Positions 1 to 8,951 of a DNA stretch of 64,000 nt are shown one piece after another. The notes under the pieces were generated by a model. The model was not told the DNA's origin. It did not search any database and was given only the letters and a program-made list of their open reading frames with translations. The stretch spans positions 24,567-88,566 of the forward strand of contig JBHJGO010000004.1 of assembly GCA_050331715.1 (NCBI GenBank), read 5' to 3'. The DNA comes from JBHJGO01 sp050331715. GTDB lineage: Bacteria; Cyanobacteriota; Cyanobacteriia; Cyanobacteriales; Microcoleaceae. Within the stretch, counting starts at the first letter, position 1. Each line of letters opens with the position of its first letter. The position numbers were made by a program, and so were the translations under genes.

Positions 1-117
1 AATGCTGAGAATTTTCTCCGGCTCATAGGATTTCAGTCCTTGTTTAAAATCTAATAAAAAGCAGTAAAGTTCTTCACGATCTTGAAAGATTTTGCTTGAA
101 GGGGATAGAACCAACAT
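1..117 (-). CDS. menF: Start of a probable isochorismate synthase, cut by window edge
   Basis: An ATG at 115-117 on the minus strand opens a frame that stays open for 39 codons to the window edge. The visible N-terminus contains an IFQDREELYCFLL-like stretch, which resembles the start of cyanobacterial isochorismate synthases (MenF), the entry enzyme of phylloquinone synthesis. The nearby menA supports this, since men genes often lie close together in cyanobacteria. Only 39 residues are visible, so the assignment is tentative. It reads away from the P450 gene. Confidence 0.45.
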   Translation of the reverse strand, partial: MLVLSPSSKIFQDREELYCFLLDFKQGLKSYEPEKILSI

Positions 118-455
118 AGAGAGTTAAACAAATTTTTAAGCCAATAATTTTAGTATAAACCCTGGAAACAGCTAGGAATGTATCGCACTGTAGTTATTCA
201 AGTCAATTGAAGCAGGAAGTTCGGAGTAAGTGAGAGAATATAACAACCCAATTGATTGGGCATTTTATATAAAGTACTATTTCTCCATCTATAAGATTTC
301 ATCTATAAGATTTTAAGTGTAAAGCAGAACAAGGCATATCTTCTGTTCTGTAACTTTCTGTAAAGTGAGTTCTCTGGGCAATCGGCGCGATAGGATGAAG
401 AGGGTTGCAAATCTCGCCGCCTTTGCTCTGCCGAATTTTCCTCACCCATCGAAAT
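118..455. promoter_or_regulatory. Divergent intergenic region, probable menF / P450 promoters
   Basis: This AT-rich stretch separates two divergent genes and should hold both promoters. I see no convincing -35/-10 pair. It contains a perfect tandem duplication of a 14-base unit (listed separately). No gene is supported here; the short minus-strand reading frames at its right end overlap the P450 start and look like shadows. Confidence 0.4.
286..313. repeat. Two tandem 14-bp direct repeats
   Basis: CATCTATAAGATTT occurs at 286-299 and again immediately at 300-313 without spacer. It lies about 140 bases upstream of the P450 start, so it could be a regulator-binding direct repeat or a recent slippage duplication. 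Confidence 0.8.
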
Positions 456-1856
456 ATGAAACTGCCAGACGGCCCTAAGTTGTCGGCTCTGTTGCAAATT
501 TTACAAATCATTGCTCAGCCTACAAAATTTCTAGAAACCTGCGCTCAGCGATATGGAGATACCTTTACGCTCAAGGTTTTGGGTCGTGGTTCTCCGCCCG
601 TCGTGTTTTTCAGTGCTCCAGAGGCGATAGAAGCGATTTTTACCGATGTTTCCAATCGCCTTGATTTTGGTCAGGTCACAGAGGTTTTTCGTCCCCTGGT
701 GGGCAGCCAATCCTTAATTTTCCAGCAGGGGAAACAGCATCAGTTGTCTCGACAATTGCTCATGCCGCCACTGCATGGCAAATCTTTGGCCAGCTATGGG
801 GAGCAGATCCAAGCCATTACTTCCACTTCCCTCCAGAGCTGGTCTGAGGGCACAAGGCTGAAAATCCGCGACTACACGGCTCAGATTACATTACAGGTAA
901 TTTTGCAGGTTGTGTTTGGGGTTGGGTCGTTTGGTTTGGATAGTTGCCGCCGCGCTGAACAATTGCAAGCGCTGATCCCAAGCTTTTTAGAGCGGGTTAA
1001 CTCTCCCTGGCAATCCGTTCAGTTTTTCTGGCCTCCTCTGCAACAAGACTGGGGGGCTTGGAGTCCCTGGGGCCAGTTTCTGCGCCAACGCCAGCAAATT
1101 GATAATCTGATCTATGCTGAGATTGCTGAGCGTCGAATTGAGCAACAGAAGCAAGAACCCGGCAATGATGTGTTGTCGATGCTGGTGTCTGCACGCACAG
1201 AAATGGGTAAGCCGTTGGGTGACGAAGAATTGCGTGATCAGTTGATTACCGTTCTGCTGTTAGGTCAGGATACAACGGCTTCTGCGCTGGCCTGGGCCTT
1301 TTACTGGATTCATCAGCATCCCGAAGTTCGATCTCGATTGGTTCAGGAACTGAGCAGCTTGGGTGAGCATCCTGATCCAGTGACAGTTGCTCAACTGCCC
1401 TATCTCAATGCCATTTGCCAGGAAACGCTACGAATTCATCCCATTGCCCTGATTGCTCAGCCCCGTCAAGTTCGAGAGCAGGTGGAGCTAGAAGGCTACT
1501 CCTTCGCGCCTGGAACGATTTTGGTTCCCTGTATTCATCTGGCCCACCATCGAAGTAACACTTTTTCTCACCCAGAAGTGTTTAATCCGGAACGGTTTTT
1601 GAACCGTAAGTTCTCACCCTATGAATATTTTCCCTTTGGCGGCGGCAGTCGAAGCTGCATCGGTATGGCCCTGTCCCTGTTCGAGATGAAACTGATTCTA
1701 GCCACGGTGCTTTCTCGTTATGGTCTGGAACTGGCTAACTCTGGCCCAGTTCGGCCCACACGACGCGGAATTACGATTGTTCCATCCGATGCGTTTCAAT
1801 TGAGGGTAACGCATCGGCGACAGACCAACGCACCAAAGGAACTTTCGACGCTGTAA
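456..1856 (+). CDS. Cytochrome P450, CYP110-like
   Basis: This is a soluble heme monooxygenase of 466 residues, normal for bacterial P450s. Visible signatures are the I-helix oxygen-activation motif LGQDTTAS, the K-helix ETLRIHP (ExxR), and the heme loop FGGGSRSCIG with Cys401 as the proximal thiolate ligand. The C-terminus (RPTRRGITIVPS) resembles the cyanobacterial CYP110 family, whose members oxidise fatty acids, alkanes or terpenoids; the substrate here is unknown. The reading frame is open further upstream, but the ATG at 456 gives the family-like start MKLPDGPK. It sits between a probable menF and menA in the same direction as menA, 73 bases before it, and may be co-transcribed. No ferredoxin or reductase partner is adjacent. 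Confidence 0.93.
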   Translation: MKLPDGPKLSALLQILQIIAQPTKFLETCAQRYGDTFTLKVLGRGSPPVVFFSAPEAIEAIFTDVSNRLDFGQVTEVFRPLVGSQSLIFQQGKQHQLSRQLLMPPLHGKSLASYGEQIQAITSTSLQSWSEGTRLKIRDYTAQITLQVILQVVFGVGSFGLDSCRRAEQLQALIPSFLERVNSPWQSVQFFWPPLQQDWGAWSPWGQFLRQRQQIDNLIYAEIAERRIEQQKQEPGNDVLSMLVSARTEMGKPLGDEELRDQLITVLLLGQDTTASALAWAFYWIHQHPEVRSRLVQELSSLGEHPDPVTVAQLPYLNAICQETLRIHPIALIAQPRQVREQVELEGYSFAPGTILVPCIHLAHHRSNTFSHPEVFNPERFLNRKFSPYEYFPFGGGSRSCIGMALSLFEMKLILATVLSRYGLELANSGPVRPTRRGITIVPSDAFQLRVTHRRQTNAPKELSTL

Positions 1857-1929
1857 GGTGATATTCAGGGAGTTCTGAACCGCACAGGGCTATATTTCCA
1901 GGATATATTTCAAGACACAGGTAATCTCA

Positions 1930-2853
1930 ATGACCAATCCGACTCTAAAGCAATCCAATTCCAAGCTCTGGTTAGCAGCGATCAAGCCACCAATGTATAG
2001 TGTGGCGATCATGCCGATCTGGTTGGGGACAGCCGTTGCCTTTTATCAGACCTCCCAGATTAACTGGTCGATATTCGCCACGTTCATCAGTTCAGCCATC
2101 TTAATCTTGGCCTGGGAAAATTTGCTGAATGATGTCTTCGACTCAGAAACTGGGATTGATCGCAACAAACCCCATTCTCTGGTAAATCTCACAGGCAATA
2201 AATCGCTAATCGCCATGATTGGTAATTTGTGTCTTCTGGCTGGAATTCTAGGAATTATTGCTATTTGTTGGAGCCAACGGGATTTAACCATTCTGGGCCT
2301 GATTCTGGCCTGCTGCGGTTTGGGCTATCTCTATCAAGGGCCACCGTTTCGTCTAGGGTATCTGGGCTTGGGAGAAATTCTTTGTTTCTTTGCCTTTGGG
2401 CCGTTAGCTGTTTCTGCTGCTTACTACAGTCAAACCCAAGCCTGGTCGGGATTGAGTCTGGCGGCCTCCTTAGTTCTAGGGATCACCACAACGTTAATCC
2501 TATTCTGTTCCCACTTTCATCAGGTTGAGGTCGATCTAGCAGCGGGGAAGCGATCGCCCATCGTTCGCCTGGGAACTGCTCTGGGTGCAAAGCTACTGCC
2601 CTGGAGTTGCGGGATTGCTCTGGGATGGATTGGATTGATGGTGGGTTTGGGAGAGTTTCCAGTTTGGACATTACTCAGCTTTGCTGGATTGCCTGCGGCA
2701 GTTCACCTCTGCCGCCACGTGGCCCAAAACCACGATCAACCAGAGCGGGTGAGTAACTGCAAATTCATTGCGGTTTCATTCCATTTCTGGAGTGGTTTGC
2801 TGTTCGGGGTTGGTTTCGTTCTGGCCAGGTTCAATTTCAATTCTTTCAATTAG
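1930..2853 (+). CDS. menA: 1,4-dihydroxy-2-naphthoate phytyltransferase
   Basis: MenA is an integral-membrane UbiA-family prenyltransferase that attaches the phytyl chain to dihydroxynaphthoate in phylloquinone (photosystem I A1 cofactor) synthesis. The 307-residue protein has the UbiA Asp-rich motif NDVFDSETGIDRNKP near residues 66-80, a second Asp region around HFHQVEVDLAAGKRSP, and about eight hydrophobic helices, as expected. The N-terminal AAIKPPMYSVAIMP is typical of cyanobacterial MenA. It follows the P450 on the same strand and lies close to the probable menF. It ends with TAG, showing that TAG acts as a stop in this genome. Confidence 0.93.
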   Translation: MTNPTLKQSNSKLWLAAIKPPMYSVAIMPIWLGTAVAFYQTSQINWSIFATFISSAILILAWENLLNDVFDSETGIDRNKPHSLVNLTGNKSLIAMIGNLCLLAGILGIIAICWSQRDLTILGLILACCGLGYLYQGPPFRLGYLGLGEILCFFAFGPLAVSAAYYSQTQAWSGLSLAASLVLGITTTLILFCSHFHQVEVDLAAGKRSPIVRLGTALGAKLLPWSCGIALGWIGLMVGLGEFPVWTLLSFAGLPAAVHLCRHVAQNHDQPERVSNCKFIAVSFHFWSGLLFGVGFVLARFNFNSFN

Positions 2854-3095
2854 GAAACGGCTAATTACGGAACGACACCTGACAAACTGGCACAGGGGAG
2901 CTGTGGCAATTCAGAAGGCGGAATATGGTGTTCTCGCCAATATCGCAGAGTATATAACAATAATCCTCGTAGCAACCCTCTAACCGCCTTCGAGAGTGAT
3001 CCATCAAATATCAATTGAACTACATTAGCTAAAACGGGATTTTTACTCTAAGTAGGGCATACAGCCTGGGGGTTTTATCAGTTCTTATTAGTTGC

Positions 3096-5516
3096 ATGAT
3101 GAATAAGCTAATGGAAATTTTTGAGGAGTTGCCTGAGTCTGCGTTTCGGATCATTAGTCCAAAGCTACCGAGTCAAAAAGCCCGCAAATTTGTACAGGAG
3201 TCAATTGATGCTTTTGTCCAATGGGTTCCCCTCAGTGGCAGCAGTTGGCTATTTTTATCTTTTATTTTGAAACAGGACTGGTTAATGGCCTGTCTCACAT
3301 TACCTGTCACAGCCGTTACGACAATTTGGGCGGCCTATTCCAAGAACTTTGTTTTTCGATTGCGGGAAATCTACGCAGAACGCGGCAAGAAAGATGCGGA
3401 TGATCTAATTAATTTTATAGAAAGCCTGGATGAAGCGATTCGCTGGCATTTTTTCAACCCAGAAAATAAGTATTTGCAGTGTCAATTGCGGGAATGTATT
3501 TACTGTGAGATTGAGGGGTTTGACAAGCTGGATGATGTTGCCATCCCTCTCCTGCGAGACGTATTTGTTCCTTTAGAACTGACAACCAATTTCACTGTTG
3601 ACCCGTCGGGCAGTGTTCTCCCAAATCAGATGGGTTCTACGGGTTCTACTGCCCTCAAGTCCAATACCCTGTTCAAGAAACAATCCCAGCAGGGCAACCT
3701 GACTATTTGGGACTTACTGCAAAAAGCCCAGAAAGAACCCTCTTACAAGCGACTGGCTATTCTGGCTTGGGGGGGTTTTGGGAAAACCACGCTGATGCGT
3801 CATATTACCTATACCTATGCTGAAAATCGTTATCGCAAACACGGGGCACCTAAACTGGTGCCTGTTTTGTTATATCTACGCAAATGGCGGGAACTGTTGG
3901 TGAAGAACAACAGCATTAGCCTGCCAACCCTGATTACGCAGTACCATATTCCCAGTTTGCCGGGCGGAGAACAGTTAGATCTACCCGAAAAATGGGCAGA
4001 AAACTTGCTAAAACGCGGTGATGCCCTGGTGATGTTCGACGGATTTGATGAAGTGCCAGAAGAACATCGCCCTGTGATCAGTCGATGGATTGGCCAGCAA
4101 ATGCGCCGCTATGCCCAGTCCACCTTTATCCTGACTTCCCGTCCAGGGGGTTATACCGGCAGCCAGGGTTATACCGCAACCGATAGACCTTACCATGCGG
4201 TTTCCATTAAGCCCTTCAACCAAAGACAGTGGGAAACGTTTATCCAACAGTGGTATTTCTGCCAAGAGCGGCATGGGCGCAGCCGAGGTTATCGCTACTC
4301 CGCAGCCGTTCGAGCCATTGCCAACGAAAAGGCCAATGAGCTAATTGAACAAATTCATAAACGGCAAGAGTTAATGCAAATGTCGAGCAATCCATTGTTG
4401 CTGAACATGATTGCCACCTTCCATCGGTTTTATCCGGGGAATGAATTACCCCACCATCGTACGGAACTCTATAACTCTATTTGTGAACTGCAATTGAGAG
4501 ATCGCCCGACATCGAAGCGGATCAAGATGTTGTTACCCTTTGAAGAAAGTTTTCACATTTTGCAGGCAATTGCCCTCGGCATGGTGGTGAAAACTCGAAC
4601 AACAATTGATCGAGTGTCTTTACTCGCCTGGTTACAGCGACATCTGAATCAACTGGGGTCGGATATTCAACCGGAGGATTTCCTCAACCAAATCGTTAAG
4701 GTGAGTGAGCTTTTGGTGGAGCGAGAGTCTAGACAGTATGAATTCTCGCACTTCAGCTTTCAGGGATATCTGGCCGCAAAATACATCAAAGCAGTGGATC
4801 GAGAAGATTTGCTGCTGCAGCATTACCAAAAGGATTGGTGGAAGGAGACAATCATTCTCTACTCTGCCCAAATCAAGAATCCAAATGATTTCCTGAAGCA
4901 CCTGATCACCAGACGGGCCACCAACTTGGCCTATGACTGTATGCAGGAATCCCCCGCCAACGTTGATTTGAACCTGAAGACGTATCTCTTAACCTTGCAT
5001 AATAAAGCTCAACGTTCCCGCTTTCAGGACTTAAAGTTCTACCTGGAAAATGACCTGTGGGAAGAGGCGGACAAAGAAACCTATCGCCTGATCATCAAAG
5101 CGGTGGGGAAACCGGAGGGTCGACGGCTGACTCGCTCAGATATTATGAATTTACCCTGTAGTGAATTGCAGGTGATTGACGAATACTGGACAAGTTTGAG
5201 TGATGGCAAATTTGGCTTCAGTACTCAACGCAGAATCTATCTAGAATGCGGTGGCAAACTGGATGACAGTCACCCCAGTGAACGAATCCTACAAACTTTT
5301 TACCGTCGCTTGCACTGGCAACAGGCCAACAAAGTCTGGTTGAGATACCACCAGCTTGGCTTCCAGGCCACTGCACCACGGGGGCATTTGCCCGTTGCGT
5401 TGATGCTTTCTCCGGAGCGGCGATCGCGTAAATATGCTCGAATTTGGAACAACGACGGAGATTTGGGTCATCTAATTCTGCTAAGACTCGATAATTGCGG
5501 GCTATCTAAGCCTTAA
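3096..5516 (+). CDS. NACHT-domain NTPase with C-terminal GUN4 domain
   Basis: An 806-residue STAND-type protein. Residues 48-80 hold one or two hydrophobic segments, suggesting membrane anchoring. The NACHT module starts near residue 218 with the Walker A GGFGKTT (Lys230) and has a Walker B-like LVMFDGFDEV at 311-320, followed by the usual NACHT helical region with LTSRPGG. From about residue 643 the sequence matches GUN4: a paired-helix start (LWEEADKETYRLI), LPCSELQVIDEYW, DGKFGFSTQ and GHLP in family order. GUN4 proteins bind Mg-protoporphyrin and stimulate Mg-chelatase; NACHT proteins are ATP-driven switches often used in defence or signalling. A tetrapyrrole-sensing switch is an inference. 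It stands alone between menA and accA, with a strong terminator after it. A second ATG at 3099 is an equally good start. Confidence 0.88.
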   Translation: MMNKLMEIFEELPESAFRIISPKLPSQKARKFVQESIDAFVQWVPLSGSSWLFLSFILKQDWLMACLTLPVTAVTTIWAAYSKNFVFRLREIYAERGKKDADDLINFIESLDEAIRWHFFNPENKYLQCQLRECIYCEIEGFDKLDDVAIPLLRDVFVPLELTTNFTVDPSGSVLPNQMGSTGSTALKSNTLFKKQSQQGNLTIWDLLQKAQKEPSYKRLAILAWGGFGKTTLMRHITYTYAENRYRKHGAPKLVPVLLYLRKWRELLVKNNSISLPTLITQYHIPSLPGGEQLDLPEKWAENLLKRGDALVMFDGFDEVPEEHRPVISRWIGQQMRRYAQSTFILTSRPGGYTGSQGYTATDRPYHAVSIKPFNQRQWETFIQQWYFCQERHGRSRGYRYSAAVRAIANEKANELIEQIHKRQELMQMSSNPLLLNMIATFHRFYPGNELPHHRTELYNSICELQLRDRPTSKRIKMLLPFEESFHILQAIALGMVVKTRTTIDRVSLLAWLQRHLNQLGSDIQPEDFLNQIVKVSELLVERESRQYEFSHFSFQGYLAAKYIKAVDREDLLLQHYQKDWWKETIILYSAQIKNPNDFLKHLITRRATNLAYDCMQESPANVDLNLKTYLLTLHNKAQRSRFQDLKFYLENDLWEEADKETYRLIIKAVGKPEGRRLTRSDIMNLPCSELQVIDEYWTSLSDGKFGFSTQRRIYLECGGKLDDSHPSERILQTFYRRLHWQQANKVWLRYHQLGFQATAPRGHLPVALMLSPERRSRKYARIWNNDGDLGHLILLRLDNCGLSKP

Positions 5517-5533
5517 GCTGATTCACCGAATGC

Positions 5534-5566
5534 AAAAAATTGGGCGGCAGCGTCGCCCAATTTTTT
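5534..5566. terminator. Strong rho-independent terminator
   Basis: AAAAAATTGGGCG, a 7-base loop, then CGCCCAATTTTTT. The arms are a perfect inverted repeat flanked by A and T tracts, so it can work in both directions. It lies 18 bases after the NACHT-GUN4 stop and insulates accA. Confidence 0.9.
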
Positions 5567-5688
5567 GTTAAACCCAGACGTTACGAAGCTCTGTTCCTGC
5601 AATCCTCCACAATTGTTAATCTGAATTGGTACAATACGGGGTGCTTGCATCTCGATAAAACAATTCTAAAAAGCGAATTTTAAAACGC

Positions 5689-6669
5689 GTGGCTAGTCCA
5701 AATCGTAAACCAGTATTGCTTGATTTTGAAAAGCCTTTGGCGGAGCTAGAGTCTCGAATTGATCAGATTCGTCAATTGGCAAATGATAACGGCGTTGATG
5801 TGTCAGATCAGATCCATCAACTAGAGGATCGGGCAACTCAATTGCGGCAGGAGATTTTTAGTACCCTATCTCCCACTCAGCGGCTGCAACTGGCTCGTCA
5901 TCCCCGTCGCCCCAGTACCCTAGACTACATTCAAGCGATGAGTGATGAATGGCTAGAACTGCACGGCGATCGGAGTGGCTCTGATGATCTGGCGCTCGTT
6001 GGCGGCATTGGCCGATTAGCGGGTCGGCCCGTTGTCATGTTGGGTCATCAAAAGGGTCGGGACACAAAGGACAATGTCGCCCGAAATTTTGGCATGGCAT
6101 CTCCTGGCGGATACCGCAAAGCCATGCGCCTCATGGAACATGCTAGTCAGTTTAGGATGCCGATTCTGACTTTTATTGATACGCCGGGAGCTTGGGCCGG
6201 GGTAGAAGCCGAAAAACTGGGTCAAGGAGAAGCAATTGCTTACAACCTGAGAGAGATGTTTCGCCTGGAAGTGCCAATTATTTGCACAGTGATTGGAGAA
6301 GGGGGCTCGGCAGGGGCTTTGGGAATTGTGGTGGGAGAGCAGTTACTAATGTTGGAGCACTCGGTCTACACTGTGGCAACACCGGAAGCCTGTGCAGCCA
6401 TCCTTTGGAAGGACGCGTCGCAAGCCCCTCAAGCGGCCCAGGCACTCAAGATTACGGCTCCGGATCTGAAGCAATTGAACATCATTGATCGGATTGTGCC
6501 AGAGCCAGAGGGTGGAGCCCATGCCAATCCCCTGAAAGCTGCTGAATTACTCAAGCAAGCTCTCATAGAAACCTTAGAAGAAATTGGTTCTTTCAGTCCT
6601 GAGCAACGTCGGCAAGTCCGTTACCAGAAGTTCCGTCATATAGGCATATTTGCCGAGAAAATAGTGTAG
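5689..6669 (+). CDS. accA: Acetyl-CoA carboxylase carboxyltransferase subunit alpha
   Basis: AccA is the alpha subunit of the carboxyltransferase that moves the carboxyl group from biotin-BCCP to acetyl-CoA, giving malonyl-CoA for fatty acids. The 326-residue length and sequence blocks are typical: LLDFEKPLAELE at the start, HGDRSG, GHQKGRDTKDN, the oxyanion region GEGGSAGALG, and TPEACAAILWKD. Translation starts with GTG at 5689, which gives the family-like N-terminus. The partner accD is not in the window, which is usual in cyanobacteria where acc genes are scattered. It ends with TAG. Confidence 0.97.
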   Translation: MASPNRKPVLLDFEKPLAELESRIDQIRQLANDNGVDVSDQIHQLEDRATQLRQEIFSTLSPTQRLQLARHPRRPSTLDYIQAMSDEWLELHGDRSGSDDLALVGGIGRLAGRPVVMLGHQKGRDTKDNVARNFGMASPGGYRKAMRLMEHASQFRMPILTFIDTPGAWAGVEAEKLGQGEAIAYNLREMFRLEVPIICTVIGEGGSAGALGIVVGEQLLMLEHSVYTVATPEACAAILWKDASQAPQAAQALKITAPDLKQLNIIDRIVPEPEGGAHANPLKAAELLKQALIETLEEIGSFSPEQRRQVRYQKFRHIGIFAEKIV

Positions 6670-6814
6670 GGTAAATCACTACTTTTTCGTGATCCGGATT
6701 ACGGATTCTGAGAATGCTATATAATATTGAGGTAACAAATCTTTACCCTTTTTTAAGCTTAATTTCTGATTTGCTACAGCCATTCAGTCAAACTCAAGAT
6801 TGCTCAGACCATAC

Positions 6815-7540
6815 ATGACTTCTCCCACTGAAAGACGGGCATTGATTACGGGGGCGAGCAGTGGTATCGGCAAAGCAACTGCACTTGCCTTTGCGAAGGC
6901 GGGTATTCATGTTGCTCTAGTCAGCCGCTCACCGGACAAGTTAGAGGCGATTGCCCACGAAGCGCAGCAGCTTGGAGTAGAGGCAAAAACCTCCACTCTG
7001 GATCTGTCCGAAGTTGGGCAGGTATGTCAGCAAATTGCTCAGATCGCCGAGGCTTTCGGCTCGATTGATGTTCTTGTAAACAATGCGGGTATGGGTTATA
7101 CCAATCCACTATCCGATACCTCTCTGGCAGACTGGCAGCGCGTGATGGATTTGAATCTCACGAGCGTGTTTGAGTGTACCAAGGGGGTGTTGCCGGGGAT
7201 GCGGCGTTCAGGTCGGGGGACAGTCATTAATGTTGTTTCTGTTGCAGGTCAACAAGTTTTTCCAAACTGGGGAGCATACTGTGCGAGTAAGTTTGGCTTG
7301 ATGGCACTATCCAAAGCCTTAGCAGTTGAGGAACGCTCTCATGGAATTCGTGTAACTGCGATTTGTCCTGGTGCTGTGAATACACCGCTCTGGGACACTG
7401 AAACGGTTGATGCAGATTTTGACCGAACTGCCATGCTGACTCCAGAAATGGTAGCCCAGTCAATTCTTCATGTCGCTCTATTGCCACCGGAAGCAGTAGT
7501 AGAGACGCTGACTTTAATGCCCAATGTTGGCACCTTTTAA
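6815..7540 (+). CDS. Short-chain dehydrogenase/reductase
   Basis: A classical SDR of 241 residues with the NAD(P) motif TGASSGIG (12-19), the NNAG motif, and the catalytic triad region with Ser142, Tyr155 and Lys159 (YCASK). It resembles FabG-like 3-oxoacyl reductases but the substrate cannot be read from sequence. The frame is open upstream to a TTG at 6800, but the ATG at 6815 gives a normal N-terminus. It lies between accA and folE on the same strand; accA proximity hints at, but does not prove, a lipid role. Confidence 0.88.
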   Translation: MTSPTERRALITGASSGIGKATALAFAKAGIHVALVSRSPDKLEAIAHEAQQLGVEAKTSTLDLSEVGQVCQQIAQIAEAFGSIDVLVNNAGMGYTNPLSDTSLADWQRVMDLNLTSVFECTKGVLPGMRRSGRGTVINVVSVAGQQVFPNWGAYCASKFGLMALSKALAVEERSHGIRVTAICPGAVNTPLWDTETVDADFDRTAMLTPEMVAQSILHVALLPPEAVVETLTLMPNVGTF

Positions 7541-7648
7541 GTCCTCAGGTTTAGCTCGGGTTGAGATCCCTCAGTGCCAGATTTCTCAGCGTTAGATTTC
7601 TGATCGATCTCATTGCTCTTTTGTCTTTTAATACTTTCTAGACACATT

Positions 7649-8422
7649 ATGACTATTGCCCATTCAAATGGATTTGATTCCTCGCGCCTAGCAGATCAAA
7701 ATGACTCTGTCCCCAACAGTAAAGCAACTCAAAATGGTTCAGTATCCAACGGTGCATCCAACGGTAAAGTAATGGAGCCATCTAGCCGAATTTCCACTCG
7801 TCCCAATCGAGACTCCAATTCAACCAATGGTAAAGATCACCTCCAGGAAGTCAGCGATGAAGCCATGATGGATGCAGTTCGCACCATGATTCTCGGAGTT
7901 GGAGAAGACCCCGAACGGGAAGGATTGCTGAAAACTCCCAAGCGGGTTGCGGACGCAATGCGATTCCTGACCAGTGGATACAGCCAGTCCCTGGAGGAAT
8001 TGGTCAATGGTGCCATCTTCGATGAAGGCCATGAAGAAATGGTACTGGTTCGAGATATTACCGTCTTCAGTCTGTGTGAACACCATATGTTGCCTTTTAT
8101 GGGAAAAGCTCATGTAGCCTATATTCCGAATCAGAAGGTGATTGGTTTAAGTAAGTTGGCCCGAATTGTAGAGATGTACGCTCGACGCCTACAGGTTCAG
8201 GAACGATTGACTCGACAAGTTGCAGAGGCGATTCAGGAGGTACTTGATCCAAAGGGGGTTGCGGTTGTAATGGAAGCAAGCCACATGTGTATGGTGATGC
8301 GGGGAGTTCAGAAGCCGGGTTCATGGACAGTCACCAGTGCAATGGTAGGGGTATTTCAAGAGGATCAAAAAACCCGCGAAGAATTCCTCAACTTGATTCG
8401 CCATCAGCCAACCTTTTCCTAA
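7649..8422 (+). CDS. folE: GTP cyclohydrolase I
   Basis: FolE converts GTP to 7,8-dihydroneopterin triphosphate, the first step of folate and pterin synthesis. The protein has 257 residues: an N-terminal low-complexity Ser/Asn-rich extension of about 65 residues, then the conserved enzyme with TPKRVADAM, the zinc ligands in CEHHMLPF and SHMCMVMRG, and GLSKLARI. An upstream TTG at 7613 is also in frame, but the ATG at 7649 is the likelier start. The folate-pathway gene folB lies elsewhere in this window (60.9 kb). Confidence 0.95.
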   Translation: MTIAHSNGFDSSRLADQNDSVPNSKATQNGSVSNGASNGKVMEPSSRISTRPNRDSNSTNGKDHLQEVSDEAMMDAVRTMILGVGEDPEREGLLKTPKRVADAMRFLTSGYSQSLEELVNGAIFDEGHEEMVLVRDITVFSLCEHHMLPFMGKAHVAYIPNQKVIGLSKLARIVEMYARRLQVQERLTRQVAEAIQEVLDPKGVAVVMEASHMCMVMRGVQKPGSWTVTSAMVGVFQEDQKTREEFLNLIRHQPTFS

Positions 8423-8479
8423 TGTGAATTCCTAGGGCGAATTCTCGATACAAAATATTAGATTGACTCAGAGAACATA

Positions 8480-8513
8480 AAACCCAACGTTTGCATAGGC
8501 TCACGTTGGGTTT
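8480..8513. terminator. Bidirectional terminator between folE and ndhE
   Basis: The arms AAACCCAACGT (8480-8490) and ACGTTGGGTTT (8503-8513) are perfectly complementary around a 12-base loop. It lies between the convergent folE and ndhE genes and can serve both. Confidence 0.8.
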
Positions 8514-8607
8514 AACTTTGACCTCCAAAGAAGTCCTTAACACCGAAGATGTAACTGAAAATCAACCGAATCTTCTTAACGCAGGTATTTCTTGAAAGGA
8601 AAGCAAA

Positions 8608-8919
8608 CTACCACTTCAGCAGATTAAATTCTTCCATGTCAATTGTATCTCGATTACGGTAAATCGCTAGAACAATTGCCAATCCTACTGCTGCCTCTGC
8701 CGCCGCAACGGTAATCACAAACACTGCAAAAACCTGCCCCTTAATATTCCCAGAATCCAAAAAGTTTGAGAAGCCCATCAGATTAAGATTGACCGCATTT
8801 AAAAGTAGCTCAATCGACATCAGAACCCGTACAGCATTACGGCTATTAATCAAGCCATAGATCCCAATACAGAATAGGGCAGCAGCAACCAATAAATAGT
8901 ATTCAAGTTGTAATTGCAT
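8608..8919 (-). CDS. ndhE: NAD(P)H-quinone oxidoreductase subunit 4L
   Basis: NdhE (NuoK type) is a small proton-pumping membrane subunit of the NDH-1 complex in thylakoid membranes. The 103 residues form three transmembrane helices with the conserved membrane Glu in MSIELLLNAVNLN and a second one in VTVAAAEAAVGLA. It is the last gene of the ndhA-ndhI-ndhG-ndhE cluster, 32 bases after ndhG. It ends with TAG. Confidence 0.96.
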   Translation of the reverse strand: MQLQLEYYLLVAAALFCIGIYGLINSRNAVRVLMSIELLLNAVNLNLMGFSNFLDSGNIKGQVFAVFVITVAAAEAAVGLAIVLAIYRNRDTIDMEEFNLLKW

Positions 8920-8951
8920 GGCTAAAAAAACGAAATGACATTTCCAGAGGA

